Numbered from the stretch's first letter, positions 1 through 5,159 are shown. The stretch: DNA of 5,159 bases from Rhizobium sp. Q54 (GCA_945903655.1 CAMDOY010000285.1:1-5159); one strand, 5' to 3'. The notes: generated by a model from the letters alone, not told the origin. Made by a program: numbers and translations.

Positions 1-374
1 AGGGTCCCATAGCCCTGAACGACGCCATTCAAGACTTCGCCTACATATTTGTCGCCATTGCGAAACAGATAGGTCCCCTGCCCCGTCGCCTTGCCATAGA
101 CGAAATCGCCCTGATATTTGGCGCCGGTGCGCAGGACGAGAACACCCTGCCCATGCCGCATGCCATCCTTCCATTCCCCCGCATAGGTCTCGCCGGTGGT
201 GGTGGACGCGATGCCATAGCAATCGGTCCACGATGGGCTCAGGTAGACGGGACAGGGCGGCAAGCGACTTTCAGCAGCCAAAGCGCAGCCCATGTTCAGA
301 GCGATAAAGCCGGTCGCCAGTGCAAACAGATGCAGAGAACGCAGACCTGCGACAGGGCGTGTTCCGATAGTCAT
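1..374 (-). CDS. Exported MORN-repeat protein, partial (C-terminus beyond the left edge)
   Basis: Read on the minus strand from ATG at 374-372, an open frame of 124 codons runs to the window edge without a stop. Residues 1-33 look like a signal peptide: a basic start, a hydrophobic stretch at about 14-32, and an A-L-A cleavage site near residue 33. Cys30 has only a poor lipobox (NMGC), so a lipoprotein is possible but less likely. A Cys pair (C41, C52) in a CPVYLSPSWTDCYG stretch precedes three MORN units starting at Y64, Y87 and Y110. They are spaced exactly 23 residues apart, each with Y-x-G-[ED] and a G-x-G near its end (YAGEW, YQGDF, YVGEV). In this type of bacterial protein, a Cys-Trp-Cys region before MORN repeats is common. 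MORN repeats form beta-hairpin scaffolds, but the role here is unknown. Alternative in-frame starts are ATG 386, GTG 377 and ATG 437; the last would put over 30 residues before the hydrophobic core. None has a strong ribosome binding site. The gene is divergent from kup. Confidence 0.85.
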   Translation of the reverse strand, partial: MTIGTRPVAGLRSLHLFALATGFIALNMGCALAAESRLPPCPVYLSPSWTDCYGIASTTTGETYAGEWKDGMRHGQGVLVLRTGAKYQGDFVYGKATGQGTYLFRNGDKYVGEVLNGVVQGYGT

Positions 375-380
375 CACAAG

Positions 381-394
381 ATCCATCCATCCAT
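381..394. repeat. Tetranucleotide tandem repeat (ATCC, 3.5 copies) at the start of the MORN gene
   Basis: The plus strand reads ATCCATCCATCCAT. On the coding strand of the MORN gene this is ATGG repeated, placing ATG triplets at 394, 390 and 386, each in a different frame. Only the one at 386 is in frame with the gene. It lies at or just upstream of the likely translation start. With 3.5 copies it is short for a hypermutable tract, so it may be accidental. Confidence 0.6.
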
Positions 395-499
395 TCGTGG
401 CCAAGCCCGCGATCAGGGCCGGGAACTTATCTCTCATTCACAGACGGTTAAGGCGTCACCGCGCGATACGAGCAATTTTCGGGCCGTTCCGGGGATGGC

Positions 500-520
500 G
501 GCGAACCCCACTGGTTCGTC
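500..520. repeat. Inverted repeat / hairpin 1 upstream of kup
   Basis: CGAACC (502-507) and GGTTCG (513-518) are perfectly complementary around a five-base loop. G500-C520 and a G-U pair (501/519) extend the stem to 8 bp. It is the first of three adjacent hairpins. Confidence 0.55.
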
Positions 521-523
521 TGC

Positions 524-550
524 CTGACGATCACGTGAGCGCTTCGTCAG
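524..550. repeat. Inverted repeat / hairpin 2 enclosing a TCACGTGA palindrome
   Basis: CTGACGA (524-530) is perfectly complementary to TCGTCAG (544-550). The 13-base interval starts with the 8-bp palindrome TCACGTGA (531-538). A further TCGTC at 516-520 is inverted relative to GACGA at 526-530, so the left arm can pair in two ways. It could be an operator with repeated half-sites or an RNA structure; the sequence alone does not decide. Confidence 0.5.
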
Positions 551-566
551 AGGCTCCGCCTCTTTT
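549..566 (+). terminator. Short terminator-like hairpin
   Basis: AGAGGC (549-554), a TCC loop, and GCCTCT (558-563) form a perfect 6-bp stem followed by T563-T566. The T tract exists only in the plus direction. There is no plus-strand gene upstream for it to end, so it would terminate either antisense read-through across the MORN gene or an unannotated small RNA. The stem and T run are short, so function is uncertain. Confidence 0.35.
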
Positions 567-819
567 GGCGATACATAACATAATGCAATATTCATTTCAT
601 TCAAACAAACACTATCTCCAGTCGCCTTCAGAAACTATTCAATGTTTATTAAAAAACAAAAGAAAATTAATTTGTTACACAAAAAGAAATCTAAGAAGAC
701 CACTCGTTTTGCAGAGAAATCCATGATAATCGCCACGCAAATATCACAGCTCTAGGTCGGCCAGACGTGCCATTCACACGCTGCGAATGCTGACAACAGC
801 TGAGAATTGCAGGGCGCCA

Positions 820-2703
820 ATGATGAAGCACGAGAGCAGACACGACCACGGTTCCTCAACAAATCTGACTGTTGCGGCCCTTGGGGTCGTTTATGGCGAC
901 ATTGGAACCTGCCCACTCTACGCTTTCAAGCTCTCTATCGAAGCCATCGGCGGCCCGAGCGCTACGAATATTCTGGCGGTTCTTTCCCTGATCATCTGGT
1001 CGCTGATCATGGTCGTCACCATCAAATATGTCTTTGTGATCCTCAGAGCCAACAACAATGGCGAGGGAGGAACCATCGCCCTGACCTCCATCGCGCTTGG
1101 CCTCGTCAAGACCAACAGGGGGCATTGGTCCGTTCTGGCCCTGGGCTTGTTCGGCGTCGCGATGTTTTACGGCGACTCCATTATCACTCCGGCCATCTCA
1201 GTGCTTAGTGCGGTGGAGGGGCTCAAAATCGCCGCCCCGTCGCTTGAGGCCTATATCATTCCCATTACAATGGTCATCATTGCTGGCTTTTTCGCAATTC
1301 AGCGCTTTGGAACCGGGGCCATCGGCAAGTTCTTCGGGCCGATCATGATCGTTTGGTTTCTGACCCTGGGCGCTCTGGGCATAGGATCCATCGTCAATAA
1401 CCCGCAGGTGCTGATGGCGGTGAACCCGCTCTACGGTCTGAGCTTTCTGGCAAATCATCCGGTCGCGGGCTTTGTGACCCTTGGCGCTGTTGTTCTGGCG
1501 GTGACGGGCGGCGAGGCGCTCTATGCTGATATGGGACATTTCGGCATCATGCCCATTCGCCGGACCTGGATCTGGATCGTTTTGCCCTCCCTGATGCTCA
1601 ATTACATGGGACAGGGCGCCCTCCTGCTGGCGAATCCGGAAGCCATCGTGAACCCCTTCTATCTCCTGGCGCCGTCGACCCAGTGGGTGCAACTCTCGTT
1701 GATCGTGCTCGCCACGATGGCGACGATCATCGCCTCCCAAGCCGTGATCTCCGGCGCCTTCTCGATCACGAACCAGGCGGTGCAACTGGGCTATATCCCC
1801 CGCATCAAGGTGCTCCACACATCCCATGAGGAGGTTGGGCAGGTCTACGTCAACTACGTCAACATCTTCCTGTTTGTCGCTGTGGAACTGCTGGTCATTT
1901 CGTTCCGATCCTCAGAACATCTGGCCAGCGCCTATGGCATCGCCGTCACGGGATCCATGGCCATCGACACGATCCTTGGCTACTTCGTCATAGTGAAGAA
2001 GGAACGCTGGAACCCGCTGCATGCGATCCCCTTGTTCAGCGTCTTCCTGGTCATGGACCTCGCCTTCTTCTCCGCGAACACCCTGAAGTTCTTTGATGGC
2101 GGCTGGCTTCCGATCCTCGTGGCCGGCACGCTCTTCTTCATCATGATGGCCTGGAACAGCGGTCGCGCCCGGCTTCTGGCGGCCCGCAACAAACGGCGGC
2201 GGCCCCTCGGTGAGTTTCTGGAATCCATCAAGACCAACGGTCCCGTTCGTGTGCCCGGCACCGCCGTTTTCATGGTTCCTGACACCGCCAATGTGCCGCA
2301 TTCCCTTCTCTACAGCCTGCGGCATTACCACATCCTGCATGAACGGGTGATCCTGCTGAACGTGAAGACCGAAATGGTCCCCTGGGTGAAGCGGGAGGAT
2401 ATGTTCGAGGTGACCCACCTCGACAACAATTTCCATGTGGTCGTGCTGCACTACGGCTTCTTCGAAATGCCGAGAATCCTGCGCGCGCTGGCTTATCTGC
2501 GACTGCATGATTTCCACTTCAAGCTGCAGGATGTGTCCTTCTTCATGGGAACGGAGCATCTCATCAACAGCGCCGACAACCGTTGGGACCGCATCGCGGA
2601 CGCCATCTTCATCTTCCTGCACAACAACATGTATCGGGCGCGCGACTTCTTCCAACTGCCCCACGATCATGTGGTGGAAGTGGGCGGACAGATCGAGATC
2701 TGA
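820..2703 (+). CDS. kup: Kup-family low-affinity K+/H+ symporter
   Basis: This is a complete K_trans (Kup/HAK/KT) potassium transporter of 627 residues from the chosen start, a normal length (E. coli Kup is 622). It brings K+ into the cell with protons across the inner membrane. Family hallmarks appear in order: GVVYGDIGTCPLY (22-34), GEGG (81-84), FYGDSIITPA (116-125), LYADMGHFG (234-242), ISGAFSITNQAVQLGY (310-325), AYGIAVTG (371-378) and FFDGGWLPI (424-432). The roughly first 445 residues are a series of hydrophobic segments consistent with 12 membrane helices. A basic RNKRRRP stretch then leads into the cytoplasmic C-terminal domain, with HERVILL and a terminal VVEVGGQIEI. Asp27 in YGDIG is the conserved acidic residue linked to proton coupling in the family. 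The frame is open from ATG 787, but AGGG at 811-814 favours ATG 820 or 823. One oddity is Cys31 where the hallmark normally has Ser. A terminator follows, so it is probably monocistronic. Confidence 0.96.
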   Translation: MMKHESRHDHGSSTNLTVAALGVVYGDIGTCPLYAFKLSIEAIGGPSATNILAVLSLIIWSLIMVVTIKYVFVILRANNNGEGGTIALTSIALGLVKTNRGHWSVLALGLFGVAMFYGDSIITPAISVLSAVEGLKIAAPSLEAYIIPITMVIIAGFFAIQRFGTGAIGKFFGPIMIVWFLTLGALGIGSIVNNPQVLMAVNPLYGLSFLANHPVAGFVTLGAVVLAVTGGEALYADMGHFGIMPIRRTWIWIVLPSLMLNYMGQGALLLANPEAIVNPFYLLAPSTQWVQLSLIVLATMATIIASQAVISGAFSITNQAVQLGYIPRIKVLHTSHEEVGQVYVNYVNIFLFVAVELLVISFRSSEHLASAYGIAVTGSMAIDTILGYFVIVKKERWNPLHAIPLFSVFLVMDLAFFSANTLKFFDGGWLPILVAGTLFFIMMAWNSGRARLLAARNKRRRPLGEFLESIKTNGPVRVPGTAVFMVPDTANVPHSLLYSLRHYHILHERVILLNVKTEMVPWVKREDMFEVTHLDNNFHVVVLHYGFFEMPRILRALAYLRLHDFHFKLQDVSFFMGTEHLINSADNRWDRIADAIFIFLHNNMYRARDFFQLPHDHVVEVGGQIEI

Positions 2704-2732
2704 TCCCGCTCCATCCCCTTCGGACAAAAAAG

Positions 2733-2763
2733 AGAGCGCGGCCATCAAGGCGGCGCTCTTTTT
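2733..2763 (+). terminator. Rho-independent terminator of kup
   Basis: AGAGCGC (2733-2739) pairs with GCGCTCT (2753-2759). Inside it, GCC (2741-2743) pairs with GGC (2749-2751) across a G-G mismatch, closing an ATCAA loop. Five Ts (2759-2763) follow. The A run at 2726-2731 in front can pair with the T tract, so it could also act on the minus strand. It begins about 30 bases after the kup stop and separates kup from the downstream unit. Confidence 0.9.
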
Positions 2764-2779
2764 AATTCAGGGCCCCGTG

Positions 2780-2807
2780 TTGACAAAAGGCGGCCACCCC
2801 GGATGAT
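2780..2807 (+). promoter_or_regulatory. Sigma-70-type promoter for the methyltransferase gene
   Basis: A perfect -35 hexamer TTGACA (2780-2785) is followed by a 16-base spacer and GATGAT (2802-2807), which matches the -10 consensus at 4 of 6 positions. It lies just behind the kup terminator and 30 bases before the next start codon, where a promoter is expected. The predicted transcript would start near 2814, giving a leader of about 24 bases that still contains the ribosome binding site. Confidence 0.55.
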
Positions 2808-2812
2808 CATCC
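2801..2812. promoter_or_regulatory. Perfect 12-bp palindrome over the -10, candidate operator
   Basis: GGATGATCATCC is identical to its own reverse complement and covers the whole predicted -10 hexamer. A dimeric regulator bound here would block RNA polymerase, so repression is the simplest reading. I do not recognise the motif as the site of a particular regulator and see no second copy in the window. Confidence 0.4.
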
Positions 2813-2837
2813 ACTCGACGCCCAGAGGGGTAAACGC

Positions 2838-3686
2838 ATGAGCCAGATACCAGCCTTCACCGCCCCCTCCCCGGCCACCGGCGTTTCGCGTCGGCGGGCC
2901 CTCGCGCTGGCGGGCGCCGCCCTGTGCGCGCCCGGCGCGGCCCTCGCGCAACAGGCGGGTCTGGCCGAGCAGATCGCCAGCCCCCATCGCACCGCCAGCA
3001 ACCGGGCCCGCGACATCTGGCGCAAGCCGCTGGAGGCCACGACCTTCTTCGGCGTCGAGCCCCATCACAGGGTAGTCGAGATCCTGCCGGGCAGTGGGGC
3101 CTATTGGCTGGAGTTCCTGGCGCCTTACCTACGTGAGCGCGGCCTCTATGTGGCCGCCAACCGCGACGAGAACGCCGCTCCCAACTATGTGGAGGATCAC
3201 AAGCGCCTGCTGGCGAAACTCGCCGCCGACCCCGCCCGCTACGACAAGGTGCTGGTGACCAAGTTCCAGGCCGATCTTCACGAGATCGCCCCGCCCGCCA
3301 GCGCCGATTTCGTGCTCACCTTCCGCAATCTCCACAACTGGATCGACCGCAACGAAATCGAGGGGTCCCTGCGCGCCTTCCACAAGGCGCTGAAGCCCGG
3401 CGGGGTGCTGGGCGTGGGCGATCATCGCGGGCGTATGGATTTGACCCAGGAAGCGCAGATGCGCTCGGGTTATGTGCGCCAGGATTTCGCCATCGACCTC
3501 ATCCAGAAAGGCGGCTTCAAGCTGGCGGGAACTTCGGAGGCCAAGGCCAACCCCAGGGACACCAAGGATCACGAAAACGGCGTCTGGTCCCTGCCCCCGA
3601 CCTACCGCGGCGGCGACAAGAACCGGGAGAAATACGCCGCCATCGGCGAGAGCGACCGCTTTTTGCTGAAATTCACTAAGGTCTGA
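2838..3686 (+). CDS. Tat-exported predicted SAM-dependent methyltransferase (COG4798-like)
   Basis: 282 residues, complete. The start is well supported by AGAGGGG (2824-2830) seven bases before ATG. The N-terminus has a twin-arginine-type signal: SRRRALALAG (17-26), a mild hydrophobic core, and an ALA-QQ cleavage site after residue 37, so the mature protein should be periplasmic or membrane-associated. The rest resembles the class I methyltransferase fold of the COG4798 group. VVEILPGSGAYW (79-90) is a motif-I-like SAM loop with P-G-S-G, ADFVLTFRNLHNWI (156-169) corresponds to the motif II/post-II strand, and FHKALKPGGVLGVGDHRGR (181-199) is the typical post-motif helix and strand. The C-terminal GVWSLPPTYRGGD region also fits the group. 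The acceptor substrate is unknown. It is first in a possible operon with the downstream binding protein, though 133 bases and a leader ORF separate them. The combination of an export signal with a cofactor normally confined to the cytoplasm is odd. Confidence 0.82.
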   Translation: MSQIPAFTAPSPATGVSRRRALALAGAALCAPGAALAQQAGLAEQIASPHRTASNRARDIWRKPLEATTFFGVEPHHRVVEILPGSGAYWLEFLAPYLRERGLYVAANRDENAAPNYVEDHKRLLAKLAADPARYDKVLVTKFQADLHEIAPPASADFVLTFRNLHNWIDRNEIEGSLRAFHKALKPGGVLGVGDHRGRMDLTQEAQMRSGYVRQDFAIDLIQKGGFKLAGTSEAKANPRDTKDHENGVWSLPPTYRGGDKNREKYAAIGESDRFLLKFTKV

Positions 3687-3708
3687 CCGAGCTCCCCGGG
3701 CATCGAAT

Positions 3709-3756
3709 GGTTGCATCCGGCGCGCAGGCGCGATTAACTCCGGGCGATTGCATCGG
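3709..3756 (+). repeat. Imperfect direct repeat upstream of the binding-protein gene
   Basis: GGTTGCATCCGG (3709-3720) and GATTGCATCGG (3746-3756) share TTGCATC plus flanking G residues, 37 bases apart from start to start. The first copy includes TTGCAT, a 4/6 match to a -35, but no good -10 follows at 16-18 bases. It may be a pair of half-sites or coincidence. Confidence 0.25.
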
Positions 3757-3766
3757 AGAATGCCTC

Positions 3767-3823
3767 ATGGAAACGCCTCACCGCCCAACATCGGATCTGC
3801 CTACGCCATGGCCGCGCTCATGA
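3767..3823 (+). CDS. Short proline-rich leader ORF overlapping the start of the binding-protein gene
   Basis: An 18-codon frame starts at ATG 3767 and ends at TGA 3821-3823. Its start has the best ribosome binding site in this intergenic stretch: GGAGA (3755-3759), seven bases upstream. The product, METPHRPTSDLPTPWPRS, has five prolines in 18 residues and no family resemblance. Its stop overlaps the ATG at 3820 as ATGA, the classic arrangement for translational coupling. That ATG has no ribosome binding site of its own and begins an ideal signal peptide. The likely role, if real, is to deliver ribosomes to the binding-protein start or to regulate it by stalling on the proline-rich end. The alternative is chance overlap, with the binding protein starting further upstream in its own frame. 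Confidence 0.45.
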   Translation: METPHRPTSDLPTPWPRS

Positions 3824-4824
3824 AGGCCGCCCTGCTCGCCTCCGCGCTCATCGCCGCCAGCCTCAGCTCCGCCCGGGCTGACGCGGTCGCCGATTTCTAC
3901 AGGGGCCGCACGGTCACGGTTCTCGTGGGCGTCAGCGTCGGCGGGGAATATGACATCCTGACCCGCCTCATGGCCCGTCACATCGCCAAGCAAATCCCTG
4001 GTTTCCCGGCAACCGTCGCCCAGAACATGCTGGGCGCGGGCGGCATGACCATGACGAACTGGATGTACAATCTGGGGCCGAAGGACGGCACCTATCTCGG
4101 CGTGATCCAGAACGGCCTGCCCACCCAGCAGGCCATTGGCGCCAATGGGGTGCAGTTCGACGCCTCGCGCCTGAACTGGATCGGGTCCATCTCCGCCACC
4201 GTGGAGACCCTGGCCCTCTGGAAGGGCTCGCAAATCACCACCGCCGCCGAGATGCTCACCAAGGAGACCATCATCGGCACGGTGGGCAAATCCAACATCT
4301 CCTATGGCTTTCCCGCCATGCTGAAGGAGCTTTACGGCGCGAAGATCCGCATCGTCAGCGGCTACCCCGGCGGCAACGACATCAACCTCGCCATGGAGCG
4401 CGGCGAGGTCCACGGTCGCAACAACACCTGGTCCAGCTGGAAGGCGACCAAGCCCGCCTGGCTCGCCAGCGGCGATCTGCGGGTGGTCGCCTATGAGGGG
4501 CCGCCCCAGGCGGACCTACCGGGGGTGCCAACACTCCAGCAACTCGTGAAAACCGAAGACGACCGCGCCATCGTGCGGCTAGTGGCGGCGGGCGCGCAAC
4601 TGGGCCGCCCCCTGGCCACCGGCCCCGACGTGCCCGCAGACCGCGTCAGCGCCCTGCGCGCCGCCTTTGACGCCATGGTGAAGGATGCGGACTTCCTGAA
4701 GGAGGCGGCGGCCCTCAATTTTGACGTCGCGCCCGTTCGCGGCGAAGCCATGCAGAAGATCGTCGCGGATGTGCTGGCCACGCCAAAACCATTGCGTGAT
4801 CGCGCCAGACCCATCATTGAATAA
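3820..4824 (+). CDS. TctC/Bug-family periplasmic solute-binding protein
   Basis: 334 residues from ATG 3820. Residues 1-20 form a good Sec signal peptide (MKAALLAS..., cleavage after the ARA at 18-20). The mature protein has Bug/TctC features: DFYRGRTVTVLVGVSVGGEYD (25-45) for the first strand and ligand loop, QNMLGAGGM (68-76), GPKDGTYLG (86-94), a central GYPGGNDINLAMERGEVHGR (181-200), GVPT (235-238) and an amphipathic C-terminal helix. The family binds small carboxylates and similar compounds, for a tripartite tricarboxylate transporter or as an orphan receptor. No TctA/TctB membrane genes lie in the window. The same frame is open from a TTG at 3748, with ATG at 3760 and 3808. None of these has a well-placed ribosome binding site (the GGAGA ends immediately before ATG 3760), and all lengthen the region before the hydrophobic core. 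I therefore prefer 3820, coupled to the leader ORF. A flavin monooxygenase gene follows after 51 bases. Confidence 0.85.
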   Translation: MKAALLASALIAASLSSARADAVADFYRGRTVTVLVGVSVGGEYDILTRLMARHIAKQIPGFPATVAQNMLGAGGMTMTNWMYNLGPKDGTYLGVIQNGLPTQQAIGANGVQFDASRLNWIGSISATVETLALWKGSQITTAAEMLTKETIIGTVGKSNISYGFPAMLKELYGAKIRIVSGYPGGNDINLAMERGEVHGRNNTWSSWKATKPAWLASGDLRVVAYEGPPQADLPGVPTLQQLVKTEDDRAIVRLVAAGAQLGRPLATGPDVPADRVSALRAAFDAMVKDADFLKEAAALNFDVAPVRGEAMQKIVADVLATPKPLRDRARPIIE

Positions 4825-4875
4825 ACCGGCCTTCAGCCCCCTGGCCCAGCCCTAGCCTCATAAGGAGCCCCGCAT

Positions 4876-5159
4876 ATGACCGCCGAACGCCACCAGATGT
4901 ACAACAAGAACAAATTCAAGCTGGGGCTTTTCGGCGCAAACTGTTCTTCTGGCCGCGCGATCAACATTCTCCCCGAGCGCTGGCGCGCCGACTGGGAGAG
5001 CTGCGAGACCATGGCGAAGCTGGCCGACGAAGCGGGCTTTGACTTCCTGCTCCCCATTGGCCGCTGGAAGGGCTATGGCGGCCCCACCAATTTCCAGGGA
5101 ACAACCTTCGAGACCATCACCTGGGCGACGGGGCTGCTGGCCCATACCAAGCGCATCAC
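4876..5159 (+). CDS. Luciferase-like (LLM class) flavin-dependent monooxygenase, partial (N-terminal 94 residues)
   Basis: The frame runs from ATG 4876 off the right edge without a stop. TAAGGAG (4861-4867) stands eight bases before the ATG, an excellent ribosome binding site that fixes the start. Visible motifs fit the bacterial luciferase / alkanesulfonate monooxygenase fold: first strand FKLGLFGANCSSG (14-26), then W40-x-x-C-E-T-M-A-K-L-A-D-E-A-G-F-D-F (helix 1 and strand 2, about 40-57), R63-W-K-G-Y-G-G, and F78-E-T-I-T-W-A-T-G-L-L-A-H-T-K-R-I (78-94), the helix preceding the next barrel strand. The N-terminal pattern is closest in style to the RutA/SfnG/SsuD-like branch, which uses FMNH2 and O2 to cleave C-N or C-S bonds. 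The substrate cannot be assigned from 94 residues. No signal peptide is present, so it is cytoplasmic. The short gap to the binding-protein gene suggests co-transcription. Confidence 0.85.
   Translation, partial: MTAERHQMYNKNKFKLGLFGANCSSGRAINILPERWRADWESCETMAKLADEAGFDFLLPIGRWKGYGGPTNFQGTTFETITWATGLLAHTKRI

Larger units (their letters stand above)
438..819. other. Divergent intergenic region between the MORN gene and kup
   Basis: I see no convincing gene here. The open frames crossing it on the plus strand have no ribosome binding site, read into the MORN gene in antisense and have non-protein-like composition. The first part (about 480-566) is GC-rich and packed with inverted repeats. The part from 571 to 730 drops to about 28% GC (44 G/C in 160 by my count) and contains the perfect 10-bp palindrome AAATTAATTT (664-673). 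The region should carry the promoters of both flanking genes. A GATAAT at 725-730 is a fair -10 match for kup, but no good -35 stands at the right distance. A weak minus-strand pair, TTAACC at about 452-447 with TAAGTT 16 bases further on, could serve the MORN gene. Confidence 0.6.

Noticed and set aside
499..560. Possible tRNA fragment because of GGTTCG and flanking stems
   Set aside because: No acceptor stem, anticodon arm or proper T-loop (GGTTCRANNCC) can be laid out on either strand.
153..726. Two overlapping plus-strand open frames of 124 and 144 codons
   Set aside because: They lie partly antisense to the MORN gene, lack ribosome binding sites, show no family motifs, and the second runs through the AT-rich island with non-protein-like composition.
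1198..1827. A 209-codon minus-strand open frame opposite kup
   Set aside because: Low-complexity His/Asp/Arg/Gly-rich mirror of membrane-helix codons, with no motif or start signal.
1912..2748. A 278-codon minus-strand open frame opposite kup
   Set aside because: It is rich in His, Glu, Asp and Gly because it mirrors kup codons, has no recognisable domain, and overlaps an unmistakable kup gene and its terminator.
3748..3819. N-terminal extension of the binding protein from TTG 3748 or ATG 3760
   Set aside because: No properly spaced ribosome binding site, and it would put 20-24 non-hydrophobic residues before the signal-peptide core. It is kept as an alternative start only.
3129..4413. Minus-strand open frames of 195 and 211 codons opposite the methyltransferase and binding protein
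   Set aside because: Shadows of GC-rich codon usage; the plus-strand frames have signal peptides, family motifs and, for the methyltransferase, a good ribosome binding site.
4825..4875. Possible terminator between the binding protein and the monooxygenase
   Set aside because: GGCC repeats can pair weakly, but no strong stem and no T tract follow.
1..5159. CRISPR arrays, insertion sequences, integrase or attachment sites
   Set aside because: No regularly spaced repeats, transposase or integrase motifs, or terminal inverted repeats were seen.

Overview
The window looks like chromosomal DNA from a Gram-negative, fairly GC-rich bacterium. An alphaproteobacterium is my best guess. This rests on the Kup sequence type, a Tat-exported COG4798-type methyltransferase, a TctC/Bug-type periplasmic binding protein and the G/C-ending codon usage. 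It is inference, since no rRNA or other marker gene is present.

Layout. (1) Positions 1-374, minus strand: the 5' part of a gene for an exported MORN-repeat protein that runs off the left edge. (2) About 375-819: a divergent intergenic region with no gene I can support. It holds a chain of overlapping inverted repeats (500-566, the last terminator-like) and then an AT-rich island (571-730, about 28% GC by hand count) in front of the next gene. (3) 820-2703, plus: a complete kup (K+/H+ symporter), closed by a clear intrinsic terminator at 2733-2763. (4) From 2780, plus: a new transcription unit with a recognisable promoter whose -10 lies in a perfect 12-bp palindrome. It contains a Tat-exported predicted methyltransferase (2838-3686), a TctC/Bug-family solute-binding protein (best start 3820, end 4824) and the 5' part of a luciferase-like flavin monooxygenase (4876 to the right edge).

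How the parts relate. kup is an isolated housekeeping-type K+ uptake gene. The downstream genes share strand and close spacing (133 and 51 nt between coding regions, no intrinsic terminator between them) and may be one operon. A binding protein for a small organic acid next to a flavin-dependent monooxygenase suggests capture and oxidative breakdown of a small organic compound, but the substrate cannot be read from the sequence.

The points most worth a second look are: a short proline-rich leader ORF (3767-3823) with a good ribosome binding site, whose stop overlaps the ATGAAG start of the binding-protein signal peptide; the palindromic operator candidate at 2801-2812; the structured stretch at 500-566; and a SAM-type methyltransferase fold carrying an export signal. 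I found no strong evidence of a wholly new system. The genes belong to known families and the novelty, if any, is in the regulation.
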